From: Herbaspirillum sp. ASV7
Lineage (GTDB): Bacteria; Pseudomonadota; Gammaproteobacteria; Burkholderiales; Burkholderiaceae_D
Direction of reading: 5' to 3'
Length of the DNA stretch: 36,102 nt
Assembly (NCBI RefSeq): GCF_016429215.1
Contig: NZ_JAELUH010000056.1
Coordinates: 1 to 36,102, forward strand
A model generated the notes under the pieces. The model was given only the letters and a program-made list of their open reading frames with translations. It made no database searches and had not been told where the DNA came from. Of this stretch, positions 1 through 7,734 are shown one piece after another (the stretch's first letter is position 1; the number at the start of each line of letters is the position of its first letter). A program made the translations under genes and the position numbers.

Positions 1-62
<62 letters not shown>

Positions 63-66
63 TTTT

Positions 67-138
67 AATGACCCGGCCCCCACCGACATCTACACTTGTA
101 GTGTATCGTCGGCAGCGTCAGATGTGTATAAGAGACAG
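67..138 (+). other. Illumina P5 + index + Nextera Tn5 adapter (contamination)
   Basis: Positions 67-95 match the 29-base P5 flow-cell sequence except at five positions, and all five read as C (G on the other strand), as expected from decaying signal. Positions 96-105 are a ten-base index. Positions 106-119 are the Nextera read-1 tail (TCGTCGGCAGCGTC), and 120-138 are the 19-base Tn5 mosaic end AGATGTGTATAAGAGACAG. The reading frame that starts at 68 crosses this adapter and contains the familiar adapter-derived peptide MCIRDR, so its first 24 residues are not biological. Genomic sequence begins at about 139. Confidence 0.98.
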
Positions 139-139
139 G

Positions 140-331
140 GCGAATCTGACGGATATGAGCGATATTTTCTCTCTGAAGATTATTCGTGGAATCGACACCG
201 ATTCCTTGATATGGAAATTTAGAAAAGTGGCAGTAGACGCTTCAGTTGGGGAAGCCGGTTTTATGTGTGCGTCGGTAAATATCAATCCCTTGGTAGAAGA
301 GTTTTTATCGTTTTATAGGTGGTGGGAATAA
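140..331 (+). CDS. Unrecognised small protein, 5' end lost at contig edge (immunity-like)
   Basis: The frame is open from the adapter junction to a TAA at 329-331 and gives about 63 residues of genuine sequence. The true start is either lost or is the ATG at 155 (MSDIFSLKII...), which has no convincing Shine-Dalgarno sequence. The C-terminal part (GFMCASVNINPLVEEFLSFYRWWE) has the alternating strand and F-x2-F/W pattern seen in small immunity-type proteins that accompany polymorphic toxins, but I cannot name a family. Base composition is much AT-richer than everything right of about 900, which suggests horizontally acquired DNA. It lies 18 bp upstream of another small gene on the same strand. 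No function is assigned. Confidence 0.5.
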   Translation, partial: ANLTDMSDIFSLKIIRGIDTDSLIWKFRKVAVDASVGEAGFMCASVNINPLVEEFLSFYRWWE

Positions 332-349
332 GAATCTATCAGCTAAAGT

Positions 350-715
350 ATGCTTCCAGCTAGTGACCTAAAAAATCTTGATGAGGGAATTGAATTCCTA
401 GATTTTATAAATTCAATCAGTGCTCTGGAATGGAGGAGGTTCCAGAAAGAGAATGTTCAAGTATGGCGAGGAAGAAAATTAGAGACAGCGGACTGTTCCT
501 CATTCCCTCCATTTTTTAGTTTCCGGTTCCGGATCGAAGATGAAAAACTAATTCAGAAGTTACGTCTAGCTGTTTCTAGTTACGAAGGTCTGGTTCCGTG
601 GATATTGGCCGAGCATAAGAGGATCGGATTACCAGGAACTAATTTCGTTATTTGCCCAAAAGAATACTGGGAAGTTAAAAAAATGTATGGGGATGAGAGC
701 GGCTCGACTGAATGA
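350..715 (+). CDS. Hypothetical protein, 121 aa, possibly frameshifted at its 3' end
   Basis: This is the only start available, because an in-frame TAA lies six bases upstream. The product is soluble, rich in aromatic and charged residues (EWRRFQKENVQVWRGRK, PPFFSFRFRIEDEKLIQKLRLAV) and has no signal peptide or membrane segment. It is AT-rich like its upstream neighbour, and I recognise no family. The last ten residues after an A7 run (677-683) look random, while the next frame from about 684 encodes a protein-like tail ending at 821. Removing one A would fuse the two into a protein of about 157 residues. Either the gene is broken, the contig end carries an indel error, or two genes overlap. 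Confidence 0.5.
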   Translation: MLPASDLKNLDEGIEFLDFINSISALEWRRFQKENVQVWRGRKLETADCSSFPPFFSFRFRIEDEKLIQKLRLAVSSYEGLVPWILAEHKRIGLPGTNFVICPKEYWEVKKMYGDESGSTE

Positions 716-821
716 TTTTCCAGAAGAGCCGATGTATACGCTAATCGTGGGAGACAGAGAGATACTAAATTTTAACGAATGGCCGGGAAATTGGACTAAA
801 TCGCCACTGTGGAACGAATAA
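693..821 (+). CDS. 42-aa ORF: small gene or frameshifted C-terminus of the preceding gene
   Basis: An ATG at 693 opens a frame of 42 codons ending at TAA 819-821 and overlapping the end of the 350-715 gene in another frame. The peptide contains ARLNDFPEEPMYTLIVGD and, further on, FNEWPGNW. That is a dense pattern of hydrophobic strand and tryptophan residues that reads as real coding sequence, and I associate it, without being able to verify this, with small hypothetical proteins near toxin loci. It could be translated by coupling to the upstream gene, or be its true C-terminus after a one-base indel in the A7 run at 677-683. No independent Shine-Dalgarno is evident. Confidence 0.4.
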   Translation: MRAARLNDFPEEPMYTLIVGDREILNFNEWPGNWTKSPLWNE

Positions 822-916
822 TAAAAAAGAGCCAGCGACATGCCGAATCAGTTGAGCCATAGCCTTATCAAAATCAAAGTGTCGGCGTTTGTGATCCTCG
901 ATCTCAAACTGATGAG

Positions 917-942
917 GGATTACCGCCCCAAGCGGGTAATCC
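917..942. other. Stable hairpin downstream of the cyclase gene
   Basis: GGATTACC (917-924) pairs perfectly with GGTAATCC (935-942), and an inner GC/GC pair closes a short loop. It lies 38 bp beyond the stop codon of the minus-strand adenylate cyclase gene and may act as a terminator or mRNA 3' end, although no T-run follows on either strand. It also sits at the transition from AT-rich to GC-rich DNA. Confidence 0.35.
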
Positions 943-980
943 AGACGCCTCAGCACACACCAGCCATTCACCAGCCCGAA

Positions 981-3254
981 TCACTTGGTCTCGAACGTAG
1001 TCACCCCATCCCAATCCGCCGGCGGCGGCGCATTGCGGTAGTGCGCGATGCGCTCCAGGTAGAGCACATACAGCCCGCGCGGCTGGCGCGCCTGCAAGTC
1101 CTGCAGGGCCGCTTGCGCCTGATCCCATTGCTGCGCGCGTACCTGCGCCAGCGCCGCATGCCATTGCGCCACTTCCTCGCGCAGCGCGGGGTCGAGTTCA
1201 TTCTCCAGGGCCAGCGGTTCATAGATCGGCACGGGCTCGTTCTTGCCCTTGACCCGGACCCGGTCCAGCTCGCGATAGGCAAACTGCGGCGCGGCCTGGC
1301 GCGTAGCCTGCCCCACCAGCACGCCCACGCCATAGACCTTGGTGATCGACTCCAGGCGAGATGACAGGTTGACCGCGTCACCCATGACCGTATAGGCCCG
1401 ACGGATCCTGGAGCCCATGTCGCCCACGCGCATCTGGCCGGTGTTCAGACCTATCCCTATCTTCAGCGGCGGCCAGTTGCGGCGGGTGAATTCCTCGTTG
1501 AGCAACAAGGTGGTCTGCTGCATCTTCAGCGCCGTGGCGACGGCCCTTGCGGCGTGGTCGGGCAGTTCCAGCGGCGCTCCCCAGAAGGCCATGACGGCGT
1601 CGCCGATGTACTTGTCCAGGGTGCCGCGATTGCCACGGATGTCTTCCGACATCGCCGTCAGGTAGACGTTGATGTATTCGCGCAGCTCGTTGGGCTGCAG
1701 ACTCTCGGAGATGGTGGTGAAGCCGCGCACGTCCGAGAACATCACGGTCAGCTCGCGGATCTCGCCATCCATGTTGTAGCTGGCCGGATTGGCGGCCATC
1801 TCGGCTACCAGCTCAGGGGCCACGTATTCGCCGAACAGGTTGACGATGGCCTTGCGGTTGCGGTACTCGAACAGATAACCCCAGCCCAGGTTGCAGATGA
1901 ACAGCGCGCCCACCAGCAACAAGGCGGTGGCCAGCGGCAGCACCAGGCCGGCACTGTGGTAGAGCCAGAAGTTGAGTCCGCCCAGCCCGGCCGCCGTGGC
2001 CAGCGTCAGCACGATGGACCACAAGGGCCCCAGCATGGGCAGCAGCAGGCCCAGCAGCAAACCCGCCGCCAGCACCTGCAGCAGATCGAAGCCCTGGGCG
2101 AAATCGGGCCTGGCCTTGAAGTCTTCGTCGAGGATGGAAGCCACCAGGTTGGCGTGGATCTCCACGCCCGGGTAGACCGGGCTGACCGGCGTAGCCCGCA
2201 GGTCGTTCAGGCCGGGCACGGTGGTGCCGACCAGCATGATGCGGCCATCGAGCTGGTCGTGCGGATAGCTGCCGCGCATCACGTCGATGGCAGACACGTA
2301 GCGGAAGGCGCCGCCACTTGGCCCGCCATGCCCACGGTAGGTGACCAGCGTGGTCAGCCTGCGCTCGACCGGGATGAACAGCGGCTGCGGCCTCACCTCG
2401 ACGGCAATGCCGGCCAGCGCACCGTAGTCGCGTACCTGGTCGCCGGAGAATACGGTCTCGTCCTGCAGGAAGATGGGCTTGATGCGCTTGCCGTTCAGGG
2501 CCACCCGCGCCGTGGCCAGCGCCAGCGATTCGTAGAAATGATCGCCCAGCTGGGAGATCAGCGGAACGGCGCGGATCACGCCATCGTCGTCGGTGACGGG
2601 ATTGAAGAAGCCGCCAGCGCGTGCCGCCGCCTGCAGTTGCGGCAGGTTGGCGCCATAGGCGCGCCAGCCTATCGTCTCCAGCTGGCGTCCGCCCAGGTCG
2701 GCGAGGCTGAACACGGGGGCCGGCAATTGGCCCTTGGCGATGGCGCCGGGATCGTTGGAAAGGTTGTAACCCAGCACCACCGGCTGGCCTTGCAGGGCCG
2801 CCGCCAGGCGCGCGTCGTAGTCCATCTCGGGCTTGAGCAGCTGCAGCTGATGCGCCAGTTGCGGCACATCCTTCAAGGCGCCGTGGGCCAGGTCTTGCAA
2901 ACGGCCATAGCCGGAACTGGTGTCGGGCTCGGCGAAGACCACGTCGAAACCGACCGACTGCGCCTGGTAGGTCTGGGTCATCTGCCGCACCAGCTGTGCC
3001 ACCACGTCGCGGCTCCAGGGCCAGCGGCCCAGCGCAGCGATGCTTTTTTCGTCGATGTCGACGATGACGATGCGCGGATCGAGGTCGGGCTTGGCCACGC
3101 GCATGCGCAGGTCGTAGAGGAACAGGTCCAGCCGCTCCACCAGGTGACGGGGCAACATGCCCGTGACCTCGGCCCCCGCCACACCGGTCAGTACCAGTGC
3201 CAGCAGCCAGCGGGCCCAGTGCCTGGCAAAGGCGGTACGCAGACGACGCAGCAT
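981..3254 (-). CDS. CHASE2-domain class III adenylate cyclase, membrane-bound
   Basis: It makes cAMP from ATP in response to a periplasmic signal. The 757-aa product has an N-terminal membrane segment (about 14-30), a periplasmic CHASE2 sensor (about 40-380), three clustered membrane helices (about 385-460) and a cytoplasmic class III cyclase domain from about 495. The two metal aspartates are visible (FSDVRGFT D508; YIGDAVMAF D552), as are the adenine-selecting Lys548 and Thr622 (AYTVMGD) and the transition-state Asn629/Arg633 (NLSSRLE), so adenylate rather than guanylate cyclase is expected. The C-terminal 65 residues are helical and TPR-like. The start at 3254 is preceded by AGGGGGG at good spacing; a longer frame up to 3398 lacks support. 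It diverges from the aldo/keto reductase gene. Confidence 0.93.
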   Translation of the reverse strand: MLRRLRTAFARHWARWLLALVLTGVAGAEVTGMLPRHLVERLDLFLYDLRMRVAKPDLDPRIVIVDIDEKSIAALGRWPWSRDVVAQLVRQMTQTYQAQSVGFDVVFAEPDTSSGYGRLQDLAHGALKDVPQLAHQLQLLKPEMDYDARLAAALQGQPVVLGYNLSNDPGAIAKGQLPAPVFSLADLGGRQLETIGWRAYGANLPQLQAAARAGGFFNPVTDDDGVIRAVPLISQLGDHFYESLALATARVALNGKRIKPIFLQDETVFSGDQVRDYGALAGIAVEVRPQPLFIPVERRLTTLVTYRGHGGPSGGAFRYVSAIDVMRGSYPHDQLDGRIMLVGTTVPGLNDLRATPVSPVYPGVEIHANLVASILDEDFKARPDFAQGFDLLQVLAAGLLLGLLLPMLGPLWSIVLTLATAAGLGGLNFWLYHSAGLVLPLATALLLVGALFICNLGWGYLFEYRNRKAIVNLFGEYVAPELVAEMAANPASYNMDGEIRELTVMFSDVRGFTTISESLQPNELREYINVYLTAMSEDIRGNRGTLDKYIGDAVMAFWGAPLELPDHAARAVATALKMQQTTLLLNEEFTRRNWPPLKIGIGLNTGQMRVGDMGSRIRRAYTVMGDAVNLSSRLESITKVYGVGVLVGQATRQAAPQFAYRELDRVRVKGKNEPVPIYEPLALENELDPALREEVAQWHAALAQVRAQQWDQAQAALQDLQARQPRGLYVLYLERIAHYRNAPPPADWDGVTTFETK

Positions 3255-3453
3255 GGATTTCCCCCCTGGAATCTTATGTTGGCTGCGATCATGCCAGTAG
3301 TTGCCGGCCGCCACAATGCATCGACGACCCGGACTATCGCTGTCGGCGTTGCCAACGAGCATCATCTGATCGCTATGTGCGCTGCGTGATGAAGCCAAGG
3401 CAAAAATGCGTTCTAATGATCCCCCGCCCTATCCACGCCAAGGAGTCCACCCC

Positions 3454-4296
3454 ATGAAGCCTATCCCGCTGATCACGCTGCGCAATGGCGACCGTGTGCC
3501 TGTCCTGGGCCAGGGCACCTGGAACATGGGGGAGTCGCCGGCACAGGCCGCCGCCGAGGTGCGTGCGCTGCAGGTCGGGATGGACCTGGGCATGACCCTG
3601 ATCGATACGGCAGAAATGTACGGTGAAGGCGGTGCCGAGCGCATTGTCGGGCGCGCCATCGCCGGGCGCCGCGATGCGGTCTACCTGGTCAGCAAGGTGT
3701 TGCCGCACAACGCCAGCAAGCGCGGCACCATCGCCGCCTGCGAAGCCAGCCTCAAGCGCCTGGGGACCGAGCGCATCGACCTCTACCTGCTGCACTGGCG
3801 TGGTTCGCATCCGCTCTCGGCCACCGTCGCGGGCATGCAGGCGCTGCAGGCCCAGGGCAAGATCGGTGGCTGGGGCGTGAGCAACCTCGATAGCGACGAC
3901 ATCGACGAATTGCTGGAAGAGCCGCACGGTGACAAGTACCTGTGCAACCAGGTGCTCTACAACCTGTCGCGGCGAGGTATCGAATTCGACCTGCTGCCGC
4001 AATCGCTGGAGCGGGGCGTGGCCGTGATGGCCTACTCGCCCATCGAACAGGGGCGCATCCTGCGCAATGCCACGCTGGCGGTGGTGGCGCAGCGGCACGG
4101 GGCGACACCGGCCCAGGTGGCGCTGGCCTGGGTGCTGCGCCGGCCGGGCGTGATGGCTATTCCCAAGGCCGCCGACGAGGCGCATGTGCGGCTCAATCGC
4201 GCTTGCCTGGACATCGCACTCACCGACGACGATCTCAAGGAACTGGATACGGCTTTCCCGCCACCACGGCGCAAGCAGCCGCTGGCGATGTTGTAG
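3454..4296 (+). CDS. Aldo/keto reductase (YeaE-like)
   Basis: NAD(P)H-dependent cytoplasmic reductase of aldehydes and ketones, 280 aa. The full catalytic tetrad is present: Asp51 and Tyr56 in LIDTAEMYG, Lys81 in LVSKVLPHN, and His114 in YLLHWRG. The C-terminal cofactor motif (VMAIPKAADEAHVRLN) is the usual IPK...H/R form. The closest remembered relative is E. coli YeaE (methylglyoxal reductase class), but substrate cannot be read from sequence. ATG 3454 has AGGAG at 3441-3445; an in-frame start at 3406 is less likely. It diverges from the cyclase gene and converges with the racemase gene, 12 bp between stops. Confidence 0.92.
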   Translation: MKPIPLITLRNGDRVPVLGQGTWNMGESPAQAAAEVRALQVGMDLGMTLIDTAEMYGEGGAERIVGRAIAGRRDAVYLVSKVLPHNASKRGTIAACEASLKRLGTERIDLYLLHWRGSHPLSATVAGMQALQAQGKIGGWGVSNLDSDDIDELLEEPHGDKYLCNQVLYNLSRRGIEFDLLPQSLERGVAVMAYSPIEQGRILRNATLAVVAQRHGATPAQVALAWVLRRPGVMAIPKAADEAHVRLNRACLDIALTDDDLKELDTAFPPPRRKQPLAML

Positions 4297-4308
4297 TTGC
4301 CGCTGGCC

Positions 4309-4971
4309 TCAGGCGGCCTGCTGCGTCTGCAAGGCCTTCAGCACATGGCGCACGGCCGCCGGGATGGGGGCGATCACCGGCACCGTGAGGCGCCGCGCCA
4401 GCGCGATGGCGGCCTGGCCCAACGGACCGCCGCCGATCACCACGGCCTCGGCGCCATCACGTTCCACGCAGGCCAGCACCGCCTGCGCCAGTGCGTCTTC
4501 CAGAGCTTGCGGGTCGCCCGCCAGCGCTCGCGGGTCGCCCTCGGTCAGGCGGATGCCGGTATAGAGACTGCCCACACCGGCCTGTACCGCTTTCTCGCCG
4601 ATGACCCCGGCCAGTTCCGGCGTCACCGTCGCCACGCCGAAACGGCGTCCCCCTTGCGCAGCCTCCAGCATCGAGGCCTCGCACAGGCCGGCCACCGGGC
4701 GGGCATCGAGCGCACGCAGGCGCGCGATGCCGGGGTCGCCGAAGGCGCTGATGATCGCTGCCGCACTCGAGCGCCCGGCCTCGCGCCAGTTCCGCTCGAC
4801 CTCGGGCGCGGCAGCCTCCAGTTCGGCGGCATTGACGATCATCCCCGGTCCCTGCCCCGCGCTCACACCGGTGATGCGATAGCCAGGCGGCAGCTCGGCG
4901 CTGGCAATGGCCACCATCATGTCGGTGGTGGCCTGGGAAGAATTGGGATTGATCAGCAGGATATGCGGCAT
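4309..4971 (-). CDS. Asp/Glu/hydantoin racemase-family protein lacking both canonical cysteines
   Basis: The 220-aa product has the two-domain racemase fold: N-terminal HILLINPNSS, a central FGDPG loop, and C-terminal VVIGGGPLGQAA. In hydantoin, aspartate and glutamate racemases two cysteines act as the acid/base pair, in contexts like ACFGDPG and LGCAGM. Here the corresponding positions are Ala76 (SAFGDPG) and Gly181 (IGGGPLG). A cysteine occurs at 97 (GLCEAS), outside the usual positions. The protein is therefore either a subfamily with another chemistry (isomerase, decarboxylase or lyase) or inactive. It lies 23 bp downstream of the MFS transporter gene on the same strand and almost certainly shares its transcript, so the transporter's substrate is probably its substrate. 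Confidence 0.85.
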   Translation of the reverse strand: MPHILLINPNSSQATTDMMVAIASAELPPGYRITGVSAGQGPGMIVNAAELEAAAPEVERNWREAGRSSAAAIISAFGDPGIARLRALDARPVAGLCEASMLEAAQGGRRFGVATVTPELAGVIGEKAVQAGVGSLYTGIRLTEGDPRALAGDPQALEDALAQAVLACVERDGAEAVVIGGGPLGQAAIALARRLTVPVIAPIPAAVRHVLKALQTQQAA

Positions 4972-4994
4972 ATCACTCTCGGGAAGAAAACAGG

Positions 4995-6443
4995 TCAGCT
5001 ACGCGCCGCCACGACCTGGGCCGGGGCAGGCGATGCATCCTCCGGCAACGGTGCATCGGGCGATTTGCCGTAGGTCTCGGGAACGGTGCGCACGGCCACG
5101 GTGAAGATGCCGTACATGGCGGCGATCATGCCGAACACGCCGGCCAGGCCGAAGGCATCGAACAGGCGTCCCGCCACCAGCGGCATGCAGGCGCCGGCGG
5201 CGGTGCCGGTGGCCAGGATGAAGGCCGTGCCAAAGGCGCGTACACGGGTCGGATAGAGTTCCGGTGCGAAGATCCAGATGGTGGTGTTGAGCAGCAGCAC
5301 GAAGAACTGGAACACTGCTCCCGCCGCCAGGATCAGCACGATGCTCTTGGCCAGGAAGCCGATGGCCAGCGCCGCGATGCAGGCGCCGATAGCCCCCACG
5401 GTCAGCACGCGCTTGCGCGGCAGGTGGAAGCCGAAGGCCGAGGCCGCCAGCGCACCCAGGAGGCTGCCGCTTTGCATCACCATCGTAAATAGCAGGCTCT
5501 TGGAGATGGTGTAGCCCAGGCTCACCAGGATGGTCGGCATCAGGGTCAGCACCGAGATCTGCGCGCCATAGGTCATCCAGATGGCGATGCACAGCGGCAG
5601 CGTACGGCGCACCAGCGGTCCCCGGAAGATTTCCATGGAACGCACCTTGACCGCCGCAGCCGGCTCACGCTTGCCGTCGTCAGTGATCCAGGCCGGGCCT
5701 TGCGCAGGCGAACCCGACAAGCGGCCGCTGGCCAGGCGGGCCAGCACCTGGTTGGCTTCGGCGATCTTGTGGCGCGACAGCAGGAAACGCGGCGTCTCCG
5801 GGATGTAGCGGCGATAGAAGGCGCCCAGCAGGGCTGGCAACATCAGGCTGAAGAATAGCCAGCGCCAGCTGTTCTCGCCGGGGAAGAGCGTAAAGACCAG
5901 CAAGCCGAAGGCCGGCGCCAGGAAATTGCCCATGCCGCCAGCACCGACATTGACCAGGCCCACGGCAGTGCCACGGAACTTGCTGGAGCAGAACTCGGCC
6001 AGCATGGTCACGGCAATGGCGATCTCGCCACCCAGGCCGAAGCCGACGATGGCGCGACCGATGGCCATCACCGTCAGGTCCGGCGCCAGGGCACAGATGC
6101 CCGCGCCCAGCGTGAAGAGCAGCAGGTCCAGGCTCAGCATGACGCGGCGGCCATAGCGGTCCGCCACCAGGCCCGAGACGATGCGGCCGATGGCGGCACT
6201 GGCAAAGGTGACCGTATTGAGCAGACCAATGTCGGTGGCGGTGAGTCCCCACTGTTGCTTCAACAGCGGGCCGACCAGGCCGATGGCATTCTGTTCGAAG
6301 CTGTCGAACAGGCAGCCGATCAGGATCAGGAAGATGATGGTGTGGTGCGAACGGGTCACGCCGATCTTGTCCAGCGCGCTGTCCAGCTCGGCCACGCGTG
6401 GCGAATTCGGAAGATCCGGTGACGAAAGGGTGGGTCCAGCCAT
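4995..6443 (-). CDS. MFS transporter, metabolite:H+ symporter / sugar-porter type
   Basis: Inner-membrane importer of 482 aa with 12 predicted helices. Signature motifs of the sugar-porter/metabolite symporter branch are visible: RIVSGLVADRYGRR between helices 2 and 3, PETPRFLL after helix 6, FAPELYPTRVRAFG between helices 10 and 11, and PETYG near the C-terminus. The substrate is unknown; organic acids, aromatic acids and hydantoin-like compounds are all transported in this branch. ATG 6443 is preceded by AGAGGAG; an upstream in-frame ATG at 6503 is not. It forms an operon with the racemase-family gene, and its upstream region holds two palindromes suited to the RpiR-type regulator encoded just beyond. 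Confidence 0.9.
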   Translation of the reverse strand: MAGPTLSSPDLPNSPRVAELDSALDKIGVTRSHHTIIFLILIGCLFDSFEQNAIGLVGPLLKQQWGLTATDIGLLNTVTFASAAIGRIVSGLVADRYGRRVMLSLDLLLFTLGAGICALAPDLTVMAIGRAIVGFGLGGEIAIAVTMLAEFCSSKFRGTAVGLVNVGAGGMGNFLAPAFGLLVFTLFPGENSWRWLFFSLMLPALLGAFYRRYIPETPRFLLSRHKIAEANQVLARLASGRLSGSPAQGPAWITDDGKREPAAAVKVRSMEIFRGPLVRRTLPLCIAIWMTYGAQISVLTLMPTILVSLGYTISKSLLFTMVMQSGSLLGALAASAFGFHLPRKRVLTVGAIGACIAALAIGFLAKSIVLILAAGAVFQFFVLLLNTTIWIFAPELYPTRVRAFGTAFILATGTAAGACMPLVAGRLFDAFGLAGVFGMIAAMYGIFTVAVRTVPETYGKSPDAPLPEDASPAPAQVVAARS

Positions 6444-6576
6444 GGTCTGCTCCTCTTGCGTGGGGACGGCAAATGAATGCTGCTCGTTGGGCGGTTGATG
6501 CAAGGCTGTGGAACCCGGTGAATGGAATAGGTCACCGTTTGGATAGCTTAGTCCAGCATGCCCATGAATGGAATGT

Positions 6577-6614
6577 TTATTTCAAATAACATTTAAATCT
6601 GAAATTATTATTTC
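6577..6614. promoter_or_regulatory. Two adjacent AT-rich palindromes, candidate RpiR operator
   Basis: TTATTTCAAATAA (6577-6589) is a perfect palindrome, and GAAATTATTATTTC (6601-6614) is a perfect GAAAT-N4-ATTTC inverted repeat 11 bp further on. Both lie in the gap between the RpiR-type regulator gene and the MFS gene, 134-171 bp upstream of the MFS start. GAAAT/ATTTC arms are common for RpiR/MurR-family operators. The rest of the 365-bp gap (6444-6808) shows no gene. Confidence 0.55.
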
Positions 6615-6808
6615 ACTCAGCGAAGGGCATGAGCAATCCTCGTGCCAGGACAGGATCCGGGTCGGAGCCAGGTTGACATGGCAAAATGCGCCGCGACAGG
6701 GAGATGTGAGGGACGGGCGCACCGGCAGGGAGCGCGTGACGCATGAAAAAGGGGCGTCAATAAGATTGCAACGATGAAATCAGGATTTCAATATGGCATT
6801 TCGGCAAC

Positions 6809-7657
6809 TCAGTCGAAATCGCCCAGCTCCTCATGCTCCTGCTCCACCGCCGCCAGCCGCTTGCGTCCGGTCGCGCCGCTGGCGTCGATCACCAGGGTGG
6901 CCAGCAGGTCGCACAGGGCCATGACGCCGACATGGTTGTCCAGCGGGCCCGGGCCACGGCAGTGGGCCTGCAGCGACCAGGTGGCATCGGCATAGTCAGG
7001 CGAAGCCTGGTCGCTGATGTAGAGGATACGGGTGCCGGCGCGCGTGGCGGCCCGCAGCAGGCGCTCCATCTGGCCGGTCTGGCGCCGGGTGCCGAAGACG
7101 ATGACGCAGTCACGCTCCCCCAGGCCGGCCGTATATTCGGCCAGGGTCTCACCCGCGCCAGGCAGGGCCGTCACCCGTGGCAGGACCTGGATGATCTGCC
7201 AGCGCAGGTACATCGCAAAGGCCTGGCTGCTGCGGCTGCCGAAGATCAGTACATGGGGAGCACCAGCAATGGCACGGGCGATCTCGGCCATGGCGGCGTC
7301 GGACAGGCGCTCGAAGGTGGCCGCCAGGTTCTGCTGGGATTGCTGGAAGTGCGTCGTCACCGAGCGCAGCTGGCGTGAGGTGCCGGCGCTGCTGCCATGG
7401 AACAGGGGCGAGCCCGCTTCCTGTTCCTCGCGCACATGGCGACGCGCCTCATCGTAGTTTTCATAGCCGATGCGGCGGATGAAGCGGCTCACGGTGGAAG
7501 GAGATACCCCGGCCAGCTGGGCCAGTTCGTTGCCCGCGTAGCTGGCCAGCTCGCCCGGGAACTCCAGCAGGAAGTCGGCCAGCTGGCGCTCGGTGCTCGA
7601 CAACTCGTCCAGCTTGCTGCGCACGCGGCGCACGAAGGATTCGGAAGAAGGTCTCAT
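6809..7657 (-). CDS. RpiR/MurR-family transcriptional regulator (HTH + SIS)
   Basis: Cytoplasmic regulator of 282 aa. Residues 1-80 form the HTH_6 domain (LSSTERQLADFLLEFP... LAQLAGVSPSTVSRFIRRIGYENYDEARRHVRE), and about 125-260 form an SIS domain that normally binds a phosphosugar or other small anion (VLIFGSRSSQAFAMYL, VIVFGTRRQTGQMERLLRAA). It is encoded downstream of the YegD-like gene and upstream of the MFS-racemase pair, all on the minus strand, with the candidate operator palindromes lying between it and the MFS gene. I infer that it controls that operon. Confidence 0.9.
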   Translation of the reverse strand: MRPSSESFVRRVRSKLDELSSTERQLADFLLEFPGELASYAGNELAQLAGVSPSTVSRFIRRIGYENYDEARRHVREEQEAGSPLFHGSSAGTSRQLRSVTTHFQQSQQNLAATFERLSDAAMAEIARAIAGAPHVLIFGSRSSQAFAMYLRWQIIQVLPRVTALPGAGETLAEYTAGLGERDCVIVFGTRRQTGQMERLLRAATRAGTRILYISDQASPDYADATWSLQAHCRGPGPLDNHVGVMALCDLLATLVIDASGATGRKRLAAVEQEHEELGDFD

Positions 7658-7734
7658 GGTGGTGCGGGCCGGGCCCGCGCTATCGATCGGTTCGGTCTGG
7701 TCTGGTTCGCCGCATTGTATAGCAGCAACCCGTC

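Noticed and set aside
68..331. 87-residue ORF starting in the first 100 bases
   Set aside because: Its first 24 codons are adapter sequence (includes MCIRDR). Only 140-331 is kept as a partial gene.
765..971. Minus-strand ORF directly after the cyclase stop, in the same frame (peptide includes PHQFEIEDHKRRHFDF)
   Set aside because: It starts at GTG with no ribosome binding site and crosses the composition boundary and the plus-strand small ORF. The peptide looks protein-like, but I cannot support it as a gene or a readthrough extension.
1554..3389. 611-residue plus-strand ORF opposite the adenylate cyclase
   Set aside because: Gln/His/Gly/Ala-rich composition typical of antisense frames in high-GC DNA; the opposite strand has clear CHASE2 and cyclase motifs.
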